Below, piece by piece: positions 1 to 9,464 of a stretch of DNA of 12,527 nt (its first letter is position 1; each line of letters starts with the position of its first letter). The notes under the pieces were generated by a model. It was not told the origin of the DNA, did not search any database, and was given only the letters and a program-made list of their open reading frames with translations. The position numbers and the translations under genes were made by a program. The DNA is from Gonium pectorale (Eukaryota; Chlorophyta; Chlorophyceae; Chlamydomonadales; Volvocaceae), in NCBI GenBank assembly GCA_001584585.1, contig LSYV01000010.1, positions 907,077 to 919,603 of the forward strand, read 5' to 3'.

Positions 1-294
1 CCGCATCTCCGTCTGGCTACCTCCCACGCCCTCCGTCCCCTGCCACCCTGCACTGCGACTCGTTCATGCGCCCCCCGGACCGCACACCTTGACCGCTCAT
101 GCGAACACTGTCTCCAGGCAGTATGAACGGAACCCTCCCTCGTCCCCGCTCCTGTCCCACCGCCCGCAACCCATTCATACGGCACTGCCGCCTGCGTAAC
201 TGTAACCCAAAAACCAAAAAGGGCACATCGACTCCGCGTCCTGTCCCCCTCTGCCCCAGCTAGCCCCGCCGCCCTCAGCCGCACAGTACCGGGC

Positions 295-730
295 GACGCT
301 CGCCCGAATCGCGTCAGAAAGCAAGCCCGGCGCTTCCGTACTGGTATCTCACAGGCAACACGCTCATGCCGATTAGCTTCCAGTCCTGCGTTAGCGATTT
401 GTTATCTAACCGAAGGAAACAGACAGGTCGGTGTAGCTTGGCGGGGCGACCAGGGAGGAGGAGAGCGAAGAGTTGGGTCGCAGGGAGCAGGAAGCATGAG
501 CGGTTGCAGGAAGCAGCGAGCGGGGAGGTGAGCCTTGTGCAGGCCATGCCCACCGCACGGCCCCAAGTGCACACGGGCCCTTATCCTTTGTCATAATGAG
601 TATCCGTGCGTCACCACCCTGTGCAAGCAAGCCCTGCTGATTAAGCGACCAGCACTGACCCGACCCGAGCCTGTTGCACGTGGTCGCTCCTAACAGTAGC
701 GTGTTGCTTGCTCTAAACCTGTCCGCGCCC
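295..730. repeat. Block of about 436 bp present only in repeat copy 1
   Basis: Copy 2 passes directly from ACCGGGC (ending 1998) to GCACCAAATG (2001), whereas copy 1 has about 436 extra bases between the same two landmarks (294 and 731). It is either an insertion in copy 1 or a deletion from copy 2. I found no convincing terminal inverted repeats and no clear target-site duplication. The block has more A/T-rich pieces than its flanks (for example GCGATTTGTTATCTAACC near 393). No gene is supported in it. Confidence 0.6.
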
Positions 731-941
731 GCACCAAATGCTACGTTCGTTGTCTTCGTGCCACAAGTCCAGTTCCCACGCCAGTGAGCCCCGCTGTCAA
801 ACGCGTGCCACCGAACCCATGCTCCCCCGCTTCACGGCCTCAACATAGATAATCCAAACGCAATCCTTGATTCCAGCGAGCCCCGAGGCTGCAGGCTGCG
901 GCTCCCGTATTCCCCGCCCGCGCACCACTCTCACACAAACA

Positions 942-964
942 CAAAATAACCGGTATTATAAATT
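942..964. promoter_or_regulatory. A/T-rich patch in repeat copy 1
   Basis: AAAATAACCGGTATTATAAATT stands out in a GC-rich unit. The same spot in copy 2 (about 2215-2238) is also A/T-rich around a shared ACCGGTA. It could be a TATA-like element of the repeat, but no transcript start can be shown. Confidence 0.2.
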
Positions 965-1586
965 ACTCCCTAATGCGCCGAGCCTTGGCTGGTGCGCGCT
1001 GAGCTCGGAACTAAGGAGACGGAAACCGCACCCTCTCATCCCGTCACGCGTAACCGTCCATTCCGACCAAAGGGGCAACCCGTGACGTCGCATGAGCCAG
1101 CAACACGCACACGAGCCGACTATAGCCGCACGCCAGGCTCGCTGCTGCAAACGCAAGTGCACGGCGCTCACTCACCTGTAGCCCGACGCTGACCTAGGCC
1201 GCCCTCGTCGTCTCAAGTCACACCCGTCGTCTCCGTAACACCCGTGAGCACTTTGCCTTCCGCACATGTGGCGGCAACCCCCTACCTAGCGCCTAGGCAC
1301 ACTAGTACCCCGCCGCCCCTTCCTGCGGACACGCTCGAACCCGGTCCGCAGCTATCCCTGTCCCTGTCCCGAAGGACATTTCCCCCGCCGCTAGCCCGAG
1401 TAGGCGAAATGGATGCGTGTGAGATGCGACAAAGCCCGCGCATCCTGTCATCAAACAGCATGTGCTTCGCACGCGCGCCGTCCTGTTGTCTTTTTCGGAA
1501 AGCTCTGGGAATGCACGTTCTGCGGACGGTCCAGGGGTGGAGCAAAGACGCCAGGCGACCAGCAAAGGGGATATGGGGGACACTGC

Positions 1587-1704
1587 TTGCACGCTGCACT
1601 TTTCCTATCTGCACAATGAAGACGTCAAGCGTTCTGATGCAGGCCTCGGGGTGAACTTTCATGCAGCACCTGAACCTTCAAGCCACATGCCCCTGGCAAG
1701 TGCA
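1587..1704. other. Spacer between the two repeat copies
   Basis: About 118 bases follow the last clear match of copy 1 and precede the first clear match of copy 2. I see no gene or motif. Alignment after 3050 is too weak to say whether copy 2 has a related spacer. Confidence 0.5.
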
Positions 1705-3050
1705 GCCGCAACTCCGTGTGCCTATCTCCCACGCCCTCCGTCCCCTGCCACCCTGCACTGCGACTCGTTTCATGCGACTCGTTGACCGCACACCTTGACC
1801 GCTCATGCGAACACCATCCGCAGGCAACATGAACGGAACCCTCTCCCATCCCCGCTCCTGTCCCACCGCCCGCAACCCATTCGTACGGCACAACCGTCTG
1901 CGTAACTGTAACCCAAAAACCAAAAAGGCACATCGACTACGCGTCCTGTCCCCCTCTGCCCCAGCTACCCCGCCGCCCTCAGCCGCACTGTACCGGGCTC
2001 GCACCAAATGCTAGGTTGTCCTTGTGCCGCAAGTCCAGTTCCCACGCCAGTGAGCCCCGCTGCCAAACGCGTGCCACCGAACCCATGCTCCCCCGCTTCA
2101 CGGCCTTGACATAGATAATGCAACGCAACCCTAGATCCCCGCGAGCCCCCAGGCTGCAGGCTACGGCTCCCGTATTCCCCGCCCCGCACCACTCTCACAC
2201 AAACTTACAATCAACACTAACCGGTAAATTAAAATATACCCCCTACGCGCTAAGGCATGGCTGGTGCGCGCTGAGTTCGGAAGTAAGCAGACGGAAGCCG
2301 CACCCTCTCATCCCCACACCCGTAATGCGTAACCGTCCATTCCGACCCAAGGGGCAACACAGAAGCAGGTTTTCCAGTCCACGTCACTCCGTTCGGCCGT
2401 CGTAGCGCTGATTGCATCGCCCGTCATCGCTTCATTCATTGTGTCCCAAGCCCCGTTCCCGAACCATTGCAGGCCCTAAGCCCTTCAAAGCTGCACTTTG
2501 GTTCCGGCGTTATTGTTCCCATCCAGCGATCGCCCCTCCGTTACGTAACATGAGCCAGCCACACGCAAACGAGCCGACCATAGCTGCACGCCAAGCTCGC
2601 TCCTGCAAATGCAAGTGCACGGCGCTCGCTCGCCAGGAGACCGACGCAGACCTAGGCCGCCCTCGTCGTCTCAAGTCACACCCGTCGTGTCTGTAACACC
2701 TTCCCCCTTCCGCACATGTGGCAGCAAACCCCCTACCTAGCGCTTAGGCACACTAGTACCCCGCCGCCCCTACCTGCGGACAACCTCGAACCTCCCAATG
2801 CCGGTCCGCAGCTATCCCTGGCCCTGTCCCGAATGACATTTCCCCCGCCGCTAGCCCAAGTTGGCGAAGCGGGTGCGTGTGAGATGCGACAAAGCCCGTG
2901 CATCCTGTCATCAAACAGCATGCGCTTACTTCGTACGCGCGCCGTACTGTTGTCTTTTCCGGGATGCACTGGGAATGCACGTTCTGCGGACGGTCCAGGG
3001 GTGGAGCAAAGACGCCAGGCGGCCAGCAAAGGGGACATGGGTGACCCTGC
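1705..3050. repeat. Tandem repeat copy 2
   Basis: This is the direct-oriented partner of 1-1586. The match begins near CCGCAACTCCGTGTG (about 1706) and ends near GGGTGACCCTGC (3050). It lacks the 436-bp block of copy 1 but carries its own extra block at about 2359-2536. The copies share both edges of the internal blocks, so they descend from one duplicated unit. The longest plus-strand frame (2716-3171) runs through the end of the repeat into unrelated sequence. Its counterpart in copy 1 is broken by a 4-base length difference near 1463/2925, which argues against coding. Confidence 0.85.
2359..2536. repeat. Block of about 178 bp present only in repeat copy 2
   Basis: Copy 1 goes from AAGGGGCAAC (ending 1079) almost directly to ACGTCGCATGAGCCAGC, while copy 2 has about 178 extra bases before the matching ACGTAACATGAGCCAGC (near 2543). 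No terminal repeats or coding signal were seen. The exact edges are uncertain by several bases. Confidence 0.5.
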
Positions 3051-4260
3051 GTACGGTATGTTGGTGTTATGCCGGCAAGGGTACTGTTCCTATCGTGCGT
3101 TCCTATGGTACCCTGCACCTGAGCACGGGTTAGGTAGGCTTTTCAAAGCGCTGTGCGGTACCGCCATGTAGTGGAAGGGGTTCGTCGGGTTATGCCCTTT
3201 GCCGGTGGGTTGCACAACGCCGGGCTTCACCTGCGTTTATTCGCATTCAGGCCAGGGCATTCAGATGTGTCCCGCGCGCCATGCAAGTGATTTATCGTAG
3301 TATTCATTTAATCTCGTCTTATCACAATTGGAAACGCAACGTGCGAGCCGTGGCTGGCGAGGTACCAATAGGCGGCAGAGAACGGGACCGGTGCCGGCAA
3401 TGGAGAGAAGGGCGACAAAAAAATGCGTGCCAGGCAGTGGCGGTCCCTGGGCATGGAGGGGGACACGGAAGCCTTTTTGCGCCCCTGGTTGCTTGTGTTG
3501 GTCAAGAGAGCATGTGGTTGGGCGAAGCCGTACCGTAGTAGGGTGCCAACACCGTTTCCGTCCCATTCTCTTGCACCAAAGCGTAAGATGATTGCGGCTT
3601 GAGCGTGAAATCAGTGCTTGGACCACCGGGCGAAAATATTTTCCTGGTTTCTCAGTAGCACGAAATTGCAAGGGGGGTCGCTGCGGTGCACGCAAAAGAG
3701 TGGGCTGAGCACGCACCGCCGTGGCGATGGGGCCCGTTACCTTCATGTCGTACGGCACAAGGGACGCACGCACGGGGGCCTGCGCATGCTCGGCCCCTAC
3801 CTGTGGTCGCTTGCATTGAATGTTGTCGTATGGTACACATGGTAGCGCCAAGGTACTCCGGTCACAGCGTAGCGATCTTGTGAAGCTTGTGACACGAGTG
3901 CAAAAGCCGAGTGCCGAATACCTGCCGAATGAACAGAGATACGGAAGGCCCCTCCTGGACTCAACCGAGAACTGACAGAGCAAGACCCATGGGACGCACG
4001 AAGCCCCGTAAATCCGGCACGAGGGCAGTCCGTTATGCCCTGCATGCTAGACTGGTGTGTATAAGGTGGAGGGAACGGACGCACGAGGGGGAAAAAGAGG
4101 GGCTGACAGCTGTTGGCAGAGGGAGTTATGCTTCCAGGGTGTTGCCCACTGAGCAGGCAATCAAGATGCAAGGTTATGCATACCAAATTCTGAGCAATTG
4201 CGTGGTGCAGGAGGCACACAAATGCAGTTTTGTGTCTTCTGGTAACCCATATGGCCAGCA
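3051..4260. other. Intergenic stretch with no supported gene
   Basis: The base composition is less GC-rich than the split gene. The plus strand is mildly G-rich toward the right. A 240-residue open frame on the minus strand (3261-3983) and a 199-residue one (3797-4396) exist, but they overlap, show no domain or GC-rich third-position bias, and have no supporting neighbours. I treat both as chance. No tRNA or terminal-repeat element was seen. Confidence 0.5.
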
Positions 4261-4263
4261 TTT

Positions 4264-4320
4264 GGGGGGGGGGCCTCCCGCTCCCACGTACCCACCCAAT
4301 TGGAGGGGGGCCTTCGGCCC
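4264..4320. other. G10 run followed by a G6 run and hairpin
   Basis: Ten consecutive G occur at 4264-4273, followed by a C-rich segment, then GGAGGGGGG at 4302-4310 leading into GGGCC-ttc-GGCCC (4308-4320), a perfect five-base stem. The GGGGGGCCT string occurs in both parts. Homopolymer length may vary by sequencing error. Confidence 0.5.
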
Positions 4321-4879
4321 TGGGTATTGGCGGACGCCCGTAGATTGTGGTCTGTAGCCGGGAGGATACTATCATGGTAAAACGTCTTCGACTCACTGGA
4401 GGATGGGTTGATGATGGTGGACCCTGCGGAGAGGAGGGACTGGAGCCATAGTTGGGCAGGGCGACAGGGCGGGAGGGGTTCTAGGGGTTCGGGATCGGAG
4501 GCAGGCTGCGACGAGCGGGGGGATACACGGGGGAAGAGGTCGGACGCCGGTCGAGCCCCGTTTCACGGCCACACGGTCACCGCCACTCTGCCCTGACACC
4601 CGTGCAGCGCCCTGCCCTTGTGGCAACCAAGCATCGCCGTCGAACATGATCAGCAGTAACCCGCCGCGTGCACGTGTAGCGCGCGTACGTGTAGCCGTGG
4701 CGTACCCATACCCGCAGTATGTCTTCCGGCCTAAATGCTGCCGCGCTCCGCAGCGGAGGCAGACATCCGCCCCGAGCACTGCGTTGACGCCCTCCGCGCC
4801 AGCGATCATTGCTGCCAAACGCGGATTGCTGCACCCGCGCGACCCCCCTTTTACGACCTGCACAGGCGGAAACGCAACG
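4321..4879. other. Intergenic stretch with no supported gene
   Basis: A G-rich plus-strand half (to about 4560) gives way to a mixed C-rich half. A near-repeat CACGTGTAGC...TACGTGTAGCC lies at about 4671-4697. Minus-strand frames of 192 and 109 residues overlap here without recognisable motifs. Confidence 0.4.
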
Positions 4880-4992
4880 CCACCCGCGATGGCCCCGGAA
4901 CCCCACCCCACCTCGGAATCACACCCCACCCAACCCAACTCTGGAACCCCACCCCACACAACCCAATGCAATCCCGGAACCCCACCCGCGAT
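4880..4992. repeat. CA-rich imperfect tandem repeat array
   Basis: GGAACCCCACCCCAC occurs at 4897-4911 and 4943-4957, and a variant, GGAACCCCACCCGCG, at 4976-4990. CCACCCGCGAT flanks the array as a direct repeat at 4880-4890 and 4982-4992. The filler between is also CCCAAC/CACCCC-rich. The spacing (46 and 33 bases) is uneven, as in a decayed minisatellite. Confidence 0.6.
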
Positions 4993-6050
4993 CTCTTACG
5001 CTGCAACCGAGCGGCATTTATACCCGCGCACACACATACACAACCCGCTTGCGCACCCACCATAGCACAAAGTACAAGCAACTTGTCATGACCTCGCCGG
5101 CCTGGTGCGCGCCAGGAGGTCCAAGCTAAGCAGATGACAATTTTGCTTCCCCGCCCGCGCACCGCCTCGCAACGTCATGTTGTTTTCCCCAAGACGCATC
5201 GCCAACCAGCCGCTTCCCCCCACGATGGGACAGAGCAGTGCCTCCACTGCAAGTCCCTACCACTCGCAACCCGTTTATCGGGATCCTCATCCAACGCAGC
5301 GCAGCTTGACAAAGCTGTGCATTGGCAGACAGAACACAGAAGCAGCAGGCAGCAAGCTCTTGGCGTGCTGCCCGAAGGCACTTAACACCCGGGGCTCACG
5401 GCGTAAACTGCACTCGGCGCCCGGCACAACTCTCCTCCAGGCAAGCCTGTGGCTGCCCGTCATGCCCCCCCTCCGCCCGTTCATATCGGTCACCGTTGCA
5501 CAGGACAAAGTCCCCGGTCAGCACTTACATTGAACCCCGGTTTCCCATCCCATCCCCCGCTCCGCACAACTTACGCAAGGAACCAATAACCCGTGTCGCC
5601 CACCCCCCCAAGTCCAACTATTACAGCCCGTCTCAACCACGCTTGCATCCCCTCGGTATTGCGGTAGCCTGTGCATTCGTCTACCTGCACCCAGGCCCCG
5701 GCATTCAACCCCTAAAAACAACTATCCAGTTTACCACCCCAAAGCAGTCCGATGATTCCACCTTCGCATGCCCGTGAAGCCGATCTGTACTTCACCCCCT
5801 GCACCGTGTGCCGTTAACCTGGAGCCGCTCCGACCCACGCAATCGATTCCCTCCACACCCGCGTCTACAACGTTGTCCCTCCGGTTTGCTGCCCCCGCCA
5901 CCTCTCCCGCCCCCAGCTGGCGCAAATGCATGGCAACCACCGAAAAACCCCGGCCCTGACCCAAACGCGCTCATCACGCAACGCCGATGAACCAGCTGCG
6001 TAAAAGCAAGGCTTCTCCATAACTAAGGAATGCCATTGCTTAACGTGGCG
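4993..6050. other. C-rich (plus strand) intergenic stretch with no supported gene
   Basis: The plus strand is strongly biased to C over G. For example, bases 5581-5640 contain 28 C and 6 G by my count. Open frames up to 151 codons occur on the plus strand, with Pro/Ser/Thr-rich shadow translations expected from such bias. No domain, repeat family or RNA gene was recognised. Confidence 0.4.
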
Positions 6051-6099
6051 TCCACCCGGATGTTATCATTGCTCTTGCTTGTGGAGGTGTGGTTCCCTA

Positions 6100-6400
6100 G
6101 GCGATGGCGGGAGTTCCGGTGCGAAAGGAGGGGCAATGCAAAGAGGGGAGGAGGGCAAGAATTGGAAGATAAAGTGGCCCGGGAGAAAAGATAAGTGATA
6201 AGGGAGGGCAGGGCCGGCGGAAAGCAGGGAAGCAGTGGGGCGGGTACGCGGGAGAAGGAGCGAGGAGGGCGGGCTTGGATGGAGGCAGCGGGGCATGTGG
6301 CGGGGCAGGGAAAATTTGGCCCGCATAAGGGGGGTAGGGAGGGACGCAGGAAGGAGGTGGAATGCAGGACGCGGAGAGGCTTTGAGGGCACGTTACGAAG
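6100..6400 (+). other. Purine-rich tract
   Basis: The plus strand is dominated by G and A (GGGAGGGC, GGAGAAGGAG and similar). Bases 6241-6300 hold 34 G and 9 C by my count. Stop codons need T, so the pyrimidine-rich minus strand gives two overlapping long frames (209 residues at 6023-6652 and 201 residues at 6097-6702). Both are Pro/Ser/Leu-rich and show no motif, and I attribute them to composition. Confidence 0.5.
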
Positions 6401-8307
6401 GTACTGGGGAGGTCGTTTAAACCAACGCAAAGGCGCAACAGTATGCGGCGGTCCGCGTTGGTGTGTAGAGATGGCGGCGCACCGAGCGTGGTTGCAGGGT
6501 AACGGCTCATCATCTGGGGGCGGACAGTAGCGGTCGTACGGGGCTGTGTACGGATGCCGCCTGCCGGCCCTGAGCTGCGAACCTGGATGTAGCACTGGAG
6601 TAACGAATGCCTGTAGCCAGCTACGAAAGGTACCCCGTCCGTCACGTGCCACCCCTGAAGGCCCCAGCCCACATCCGGAAACATGCAGAGCGAGATGGGC
6701 ATTCTGGGAGAGCTATGTGTGGAATTGGATTGCGGGGATCGTCGTGTGCCTCCTTCCTTCCCGGTGTCGGTGTCTCAGTGCCAAGCGATGTGGAAGCCGC
6801 TGCCCGATCGGCAGGAGTCGTGTCCTGGTCGTATCCTGGTTTGCGAGCGCCGTACCGAACGGGGCGTAGGGGCATTACCTCTGTGGGCGAGGCTACGGTG
6901 GGATTGATCGTCGCTTGTAAGGAGTAGCGCCTTAGGCGGAAAAGCCGCAGTGTTGGCTGCGGTTGGAGATTCGGGGTGGTGGTCGGGCCATGGGAGTTTC
7001 AGATAGCAGGCTTTCACCCGGTAGATCTATGCGCGGAGGAGGATGGGGTGGAGAGTGAGGGACGGGCTGATGTCGGTGGTGGGTGCTCAGGGGTCCCTGA
7101 CGCGGTTGCGTTCTTTGACGCGCCACCGCAGTCAGTCGGGCGCCATTGCCACTACGGCGTTCCGAAGCGCCATCCCAACTCTCGCATGCATGGTTTTCGG
7201 CGAATCACAAGATTCGGTGGGGCGGCTTCCTGTAATTTTGCCCATGCACGGTGATTTGAATACGTCTGTATTTACGCGGGGTACAACGCGCCCCGCCTCA
7301 TCTTATCAAATACCAACTCCTCTACCGACCCGTATCCCTGCAGGGACCGACAGCTGGGCGGCAGGTGCGCTCGTCGCGTGAGGCGGCAGTTCCGCAAGGC
7401 AGCGAGGTTACGGCGACGGGACTTTGTGGTCGCGCCACATGGCTGGATCGTCGAGGACTGGGTCCGTGAACTCCCTGTTCGTCATGCCAGTCTACTGACG
7501 GAAGTGCTGGCGTCGTGATAGAAGCTGAAAGCGCTTGGCCTGTGTTGGCTTCACGTCGCACAAGCGGGAAGGCTGTCGGCCAAGCAGACGCGTGCGCGTG
7601 GGGTTTGCGAACAAGCCGGTAGTGCTTGTAGCTGCGTAAGGCTAGTGAAGGCCGGGTGCGCTGTGGTAGGCAGGGAGTTATCTGTGCCCAGGCTGGTTGT
7701 TATCCGCCTGGTTGGTACTTGCCAGCTGAACGCCTCGCCCGCCACCTTGTTCGACAAATTCGGCCTAGACAGCCACAGGACATTCCAATATTTTCTCTCA
7801 GCACTCCTGTTACGAGAACCGCACTTCCATTAGGGTGGACGGGGGCCGGCGCGTGCTGTGCGTCGCACCTGGCCGTTGCACCCGGCGGCCACGCACATGA
7901 GTGCAACGTGTGTCGCGCCACGCGGCCGATGGAAGTCGCTCGACCACCTGCCGTACCCGGTTGGTGTACACGTCCATTCAACGGCCATCCGTGCTTTGCA
8001 TGGCGCGAGGTGTGGCTTGTAGGTGTATGTGTACGTGCGTGTTGGCTGATCACCGTTAGTGTTTGGAGATTTGTTGCTACTTAGCCTGCGGCAGCGTGTG
8101 TTTGCGCTGTCTCATTTGGATCTTGGGCAGAAGCCCATGAGCAATGCGTAGCCCCCTGCCCTGCACACGCCCGTTCTGGCGGCTGCTGGCACCAGGACGC
8201 AGCGCAGCGTAGGAAAAAAGAGAAACCTGCAATCGTTAGTTTAGGCCGACTGACAGTAGAGTATGGAAGGTCGTTGCAGCTTTCATGTCCCGTTTCTGTC
8301 GCCGGAC
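6401..8307. other. Intergenic stretch with no supported gene
   Basis: The plus strand remains G-rich to about 8.1 kb. A small perfect hairpin, GCGGGG (7276-7281) with CCCCGC (7291-7296), lies in an A/T-richer pocket near 7250-7320. Several 70-140 codon frames exist on both strands, without domains or consistent codon bias. Confidence 0.4.
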
Positions 8308-8347
8308 CGAACAGACACACCAATCCACGAACAGACACACCACTCCA
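8308..8347. repeat. Two-unit 20-bp tandem repeat
   Basis: CGAACAGACACACCAATCCA (8308-8327) is followed at once by CGAACAGACACACCACTCCA (8328-8347), with one mismatch. Confidence 0.85.
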
Positions 8348-8589
8348 GAGATTTTGACCGCCCGATAGCGCAGCGCCGCAGCCAGCCATCAGTGTGCACG
8401 TGTTTGACTCGTGCACATCATGGGACAGTGAACGGGCCCGACACACCCGAGTACTCGCGACACAGCAAACTCCTGTGCGGCGGCGGTGGCAGTTGCGGTC
8501 GAGCTGGGCACGGTGGCAATGCCGCGTAGGACGCATGCACAGCAGCAAACACTGGCACGCCACCTTGAGTCATTCCAGTTCCAGGCAGC

Positions 8590-9320
8590 TTCTAGGCAAT
8601 TACACCTGGCCAGGAGGGCGGCCAGGCCCACACCAGGGCGCCGAGACCCGAGCAGGCATGCCGAGCCCGTTCGCCACTGACGTCAGATGCATGGACGGCA
8701 CTGTACCAAATCGTGTAGCCACAGTCCGTGCCATGCAGTCAGCACTTGGGAAGGAGTCCTCAGCATGCACCGCAAGCACTACAAGCCAGCAAGGCAGCCC
8801 CGAGCCCGCACACACGAGCCCGCTGGCTGCCCAGAAATGCTGCTGTAGCGCTGTAACAGTTTGTTACGAGATCTTGTACATCCGGTCAAGCAACCATGTA
8901 CGCCTGACACAACTTCACTCGCAATCCGTCGGAGAGGAGAGGACCAGTACCGTAGCTGCCTAACTTCAGCGCGTACGCGCGTCGTGTTACGCGTCTGTGG
9001 GACGACACCACCGACGCAAGCGTCTCCTCGCACCAATCACGTGCGAGGAGCGGGATCAACCCTCGCCCCGGGGCAAGCAGCAGGACATCCTTATTCCTAG
9101 TCACCTTACCGCACCTATCCCACGTTGTACGGCATGCGCGACATAATGCCGAGAAAGACACATGCAATGACCCGCCCACCCGTGTCATGCCATGGAGCAC
9201 GGCAGTGCTCACGGGAACAGCACCCGTCTATTGCCTCCACTGGACGACTGCCTCCCCGGAGCTGCGTTAGGCCCGCTCACTCAAGCCCTCCAGTCCAGTG
9301 GCGACGGCCGCTGGCCCCCG
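8590..9320 (-). other. Putative 3' UTR of the split gene
   Basis: No supported coding exon is found between the TAA at 9321 and the TGTAA at 8604-8600 on the minus strand. A 3' UTR of about 0.7 kb is in the usual range for volvocine algae. It contains the short palindrome GTAACA-gtt-TGTTAC at 8853-8867. The open frames seen here on both strands have unbiased composition and no recognisable motif. The left limit is a guess based only on the polyadenylation motif. Confidence 0.3.
8600..8604 (-). terminator. TGTAA polyadenylation motif
   Basis: TGTAA on the minus strand (TTACA on plus) is the usual poly(A) signal of Chlamydomonas and Volvox. This is the first one met on the minus strand after the proposed stop at 9321. 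A five-base motif occurs often by chance. Confidence 0.3.
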
Positions 9321-9464
9321 TTAGCTGCGACCGTCGGGGCCTCCCGCGCCCGACTCCCTCTGCGGACACGGGCAGGGGGAAATCGGCTGCACGTCAGCGG
9401 CGGGAGAGCAAGCAGGATGGGCGCAACGTCCCGCAAGGTTGTGCCGTCGGGTGGCATGGGGCCC
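9321..9464 (-). CDS. Provisional terminal exon
   Basis: Two candidate acceptors downstream of the exon 4 donor share one reading frame and one stop, TAA at 9323-9321. CTCCCCTCGCAG ends at 9465 and gives a 190-nt intron and 47 residues. TTTCCCCCTGCCCGTGTCCGCAG ends at 9360 and gives a 295-nt intron and 12 residues. The second has the better polypyrimidine tract and a CTGAC branch-like motif upstream. The first gives an intron length closest to introns 2 and 3. The longer version contains several Cys and less biased codons than exons 1-4, so it may be wholly or partly intron. Further exons to the left are possible but I could not support one. Confidence 0.35.
   Translation of the reverse strand, partial: GPHATRRHNLAGRCAHPACSPAADVQPISPCPCPQRESGAGGPDGRS

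Larger units (their letters stand above)
1..1586. repeat. Tandem repeat copy 1 (left end cut by the window)
   Basis: This stretch matches 1705-3050 in the same orientation over almost its whole length. By eye roughly nine bases in ten agree within aligned blocks. Shared landmarks include CCTCCGTCCCCTGCCACCCT (near 30 and 1737), CCCGCAACCCATTC (near 163 and 1870), GCACCAAATGCTA (731 and 2001), AACCGTCCATTCCGACC (near 1052 and 2330), and ACGTTCTGCGGACGGTCCAG (near 1513 and 2979). Differences include many indels not divisible by three, so open frames in the two copies drift out of register. No transposase, reverse transcriptase or other domain was seen. It is annotated as non-coding repeat DNA. 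It may be a satellite-like or transposon-derived unit. Confidence 0.85.

Noticed and set aside
291..735. Possible transposon ends GGGCG...CGCCC around the copy 1 block
   Set aside because: Five bases of inverted match in GC-rich DNA is not meaningful, and no target duplication was clear.
1330..1350. GGTTCGA-like tRNA T-loop on the minus strand
   Set aside because: The flanking bases do not form a T-arm, and no matching acceptor, D or anticodon arm was found.
17..2007. Similar minus-strand peptide frames in both repeat copies (17-226 and 1678-2007)
   Set aside because: They share about 50 residues but nearly every base difference is non-synonymous, and the frames part company where indels occur.
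1244..3171. Plus-strand frames shared in part by both repeat copies
   Set aside because: Indels not divisible by three break the frame in one copy, and most base differences change amino acids, as expected for non-coding drift.
3261..3983. 240-codon open frame on the minus strand
   Set aside because: It shows no domain, repeat or codon bias like the true exons and lies in unbiased sequence. A frame of this length can arise by chance in GC-rich DNA.
6023..6702. Two overlapping minus-strand frames of 209 and 201 codons
   Set aside because: They overlap in different frames and coincide with a pyrimidine-rich minus strand that is poor in stop codons. The translations are Pro/Ser/Leu-rich without motifs.
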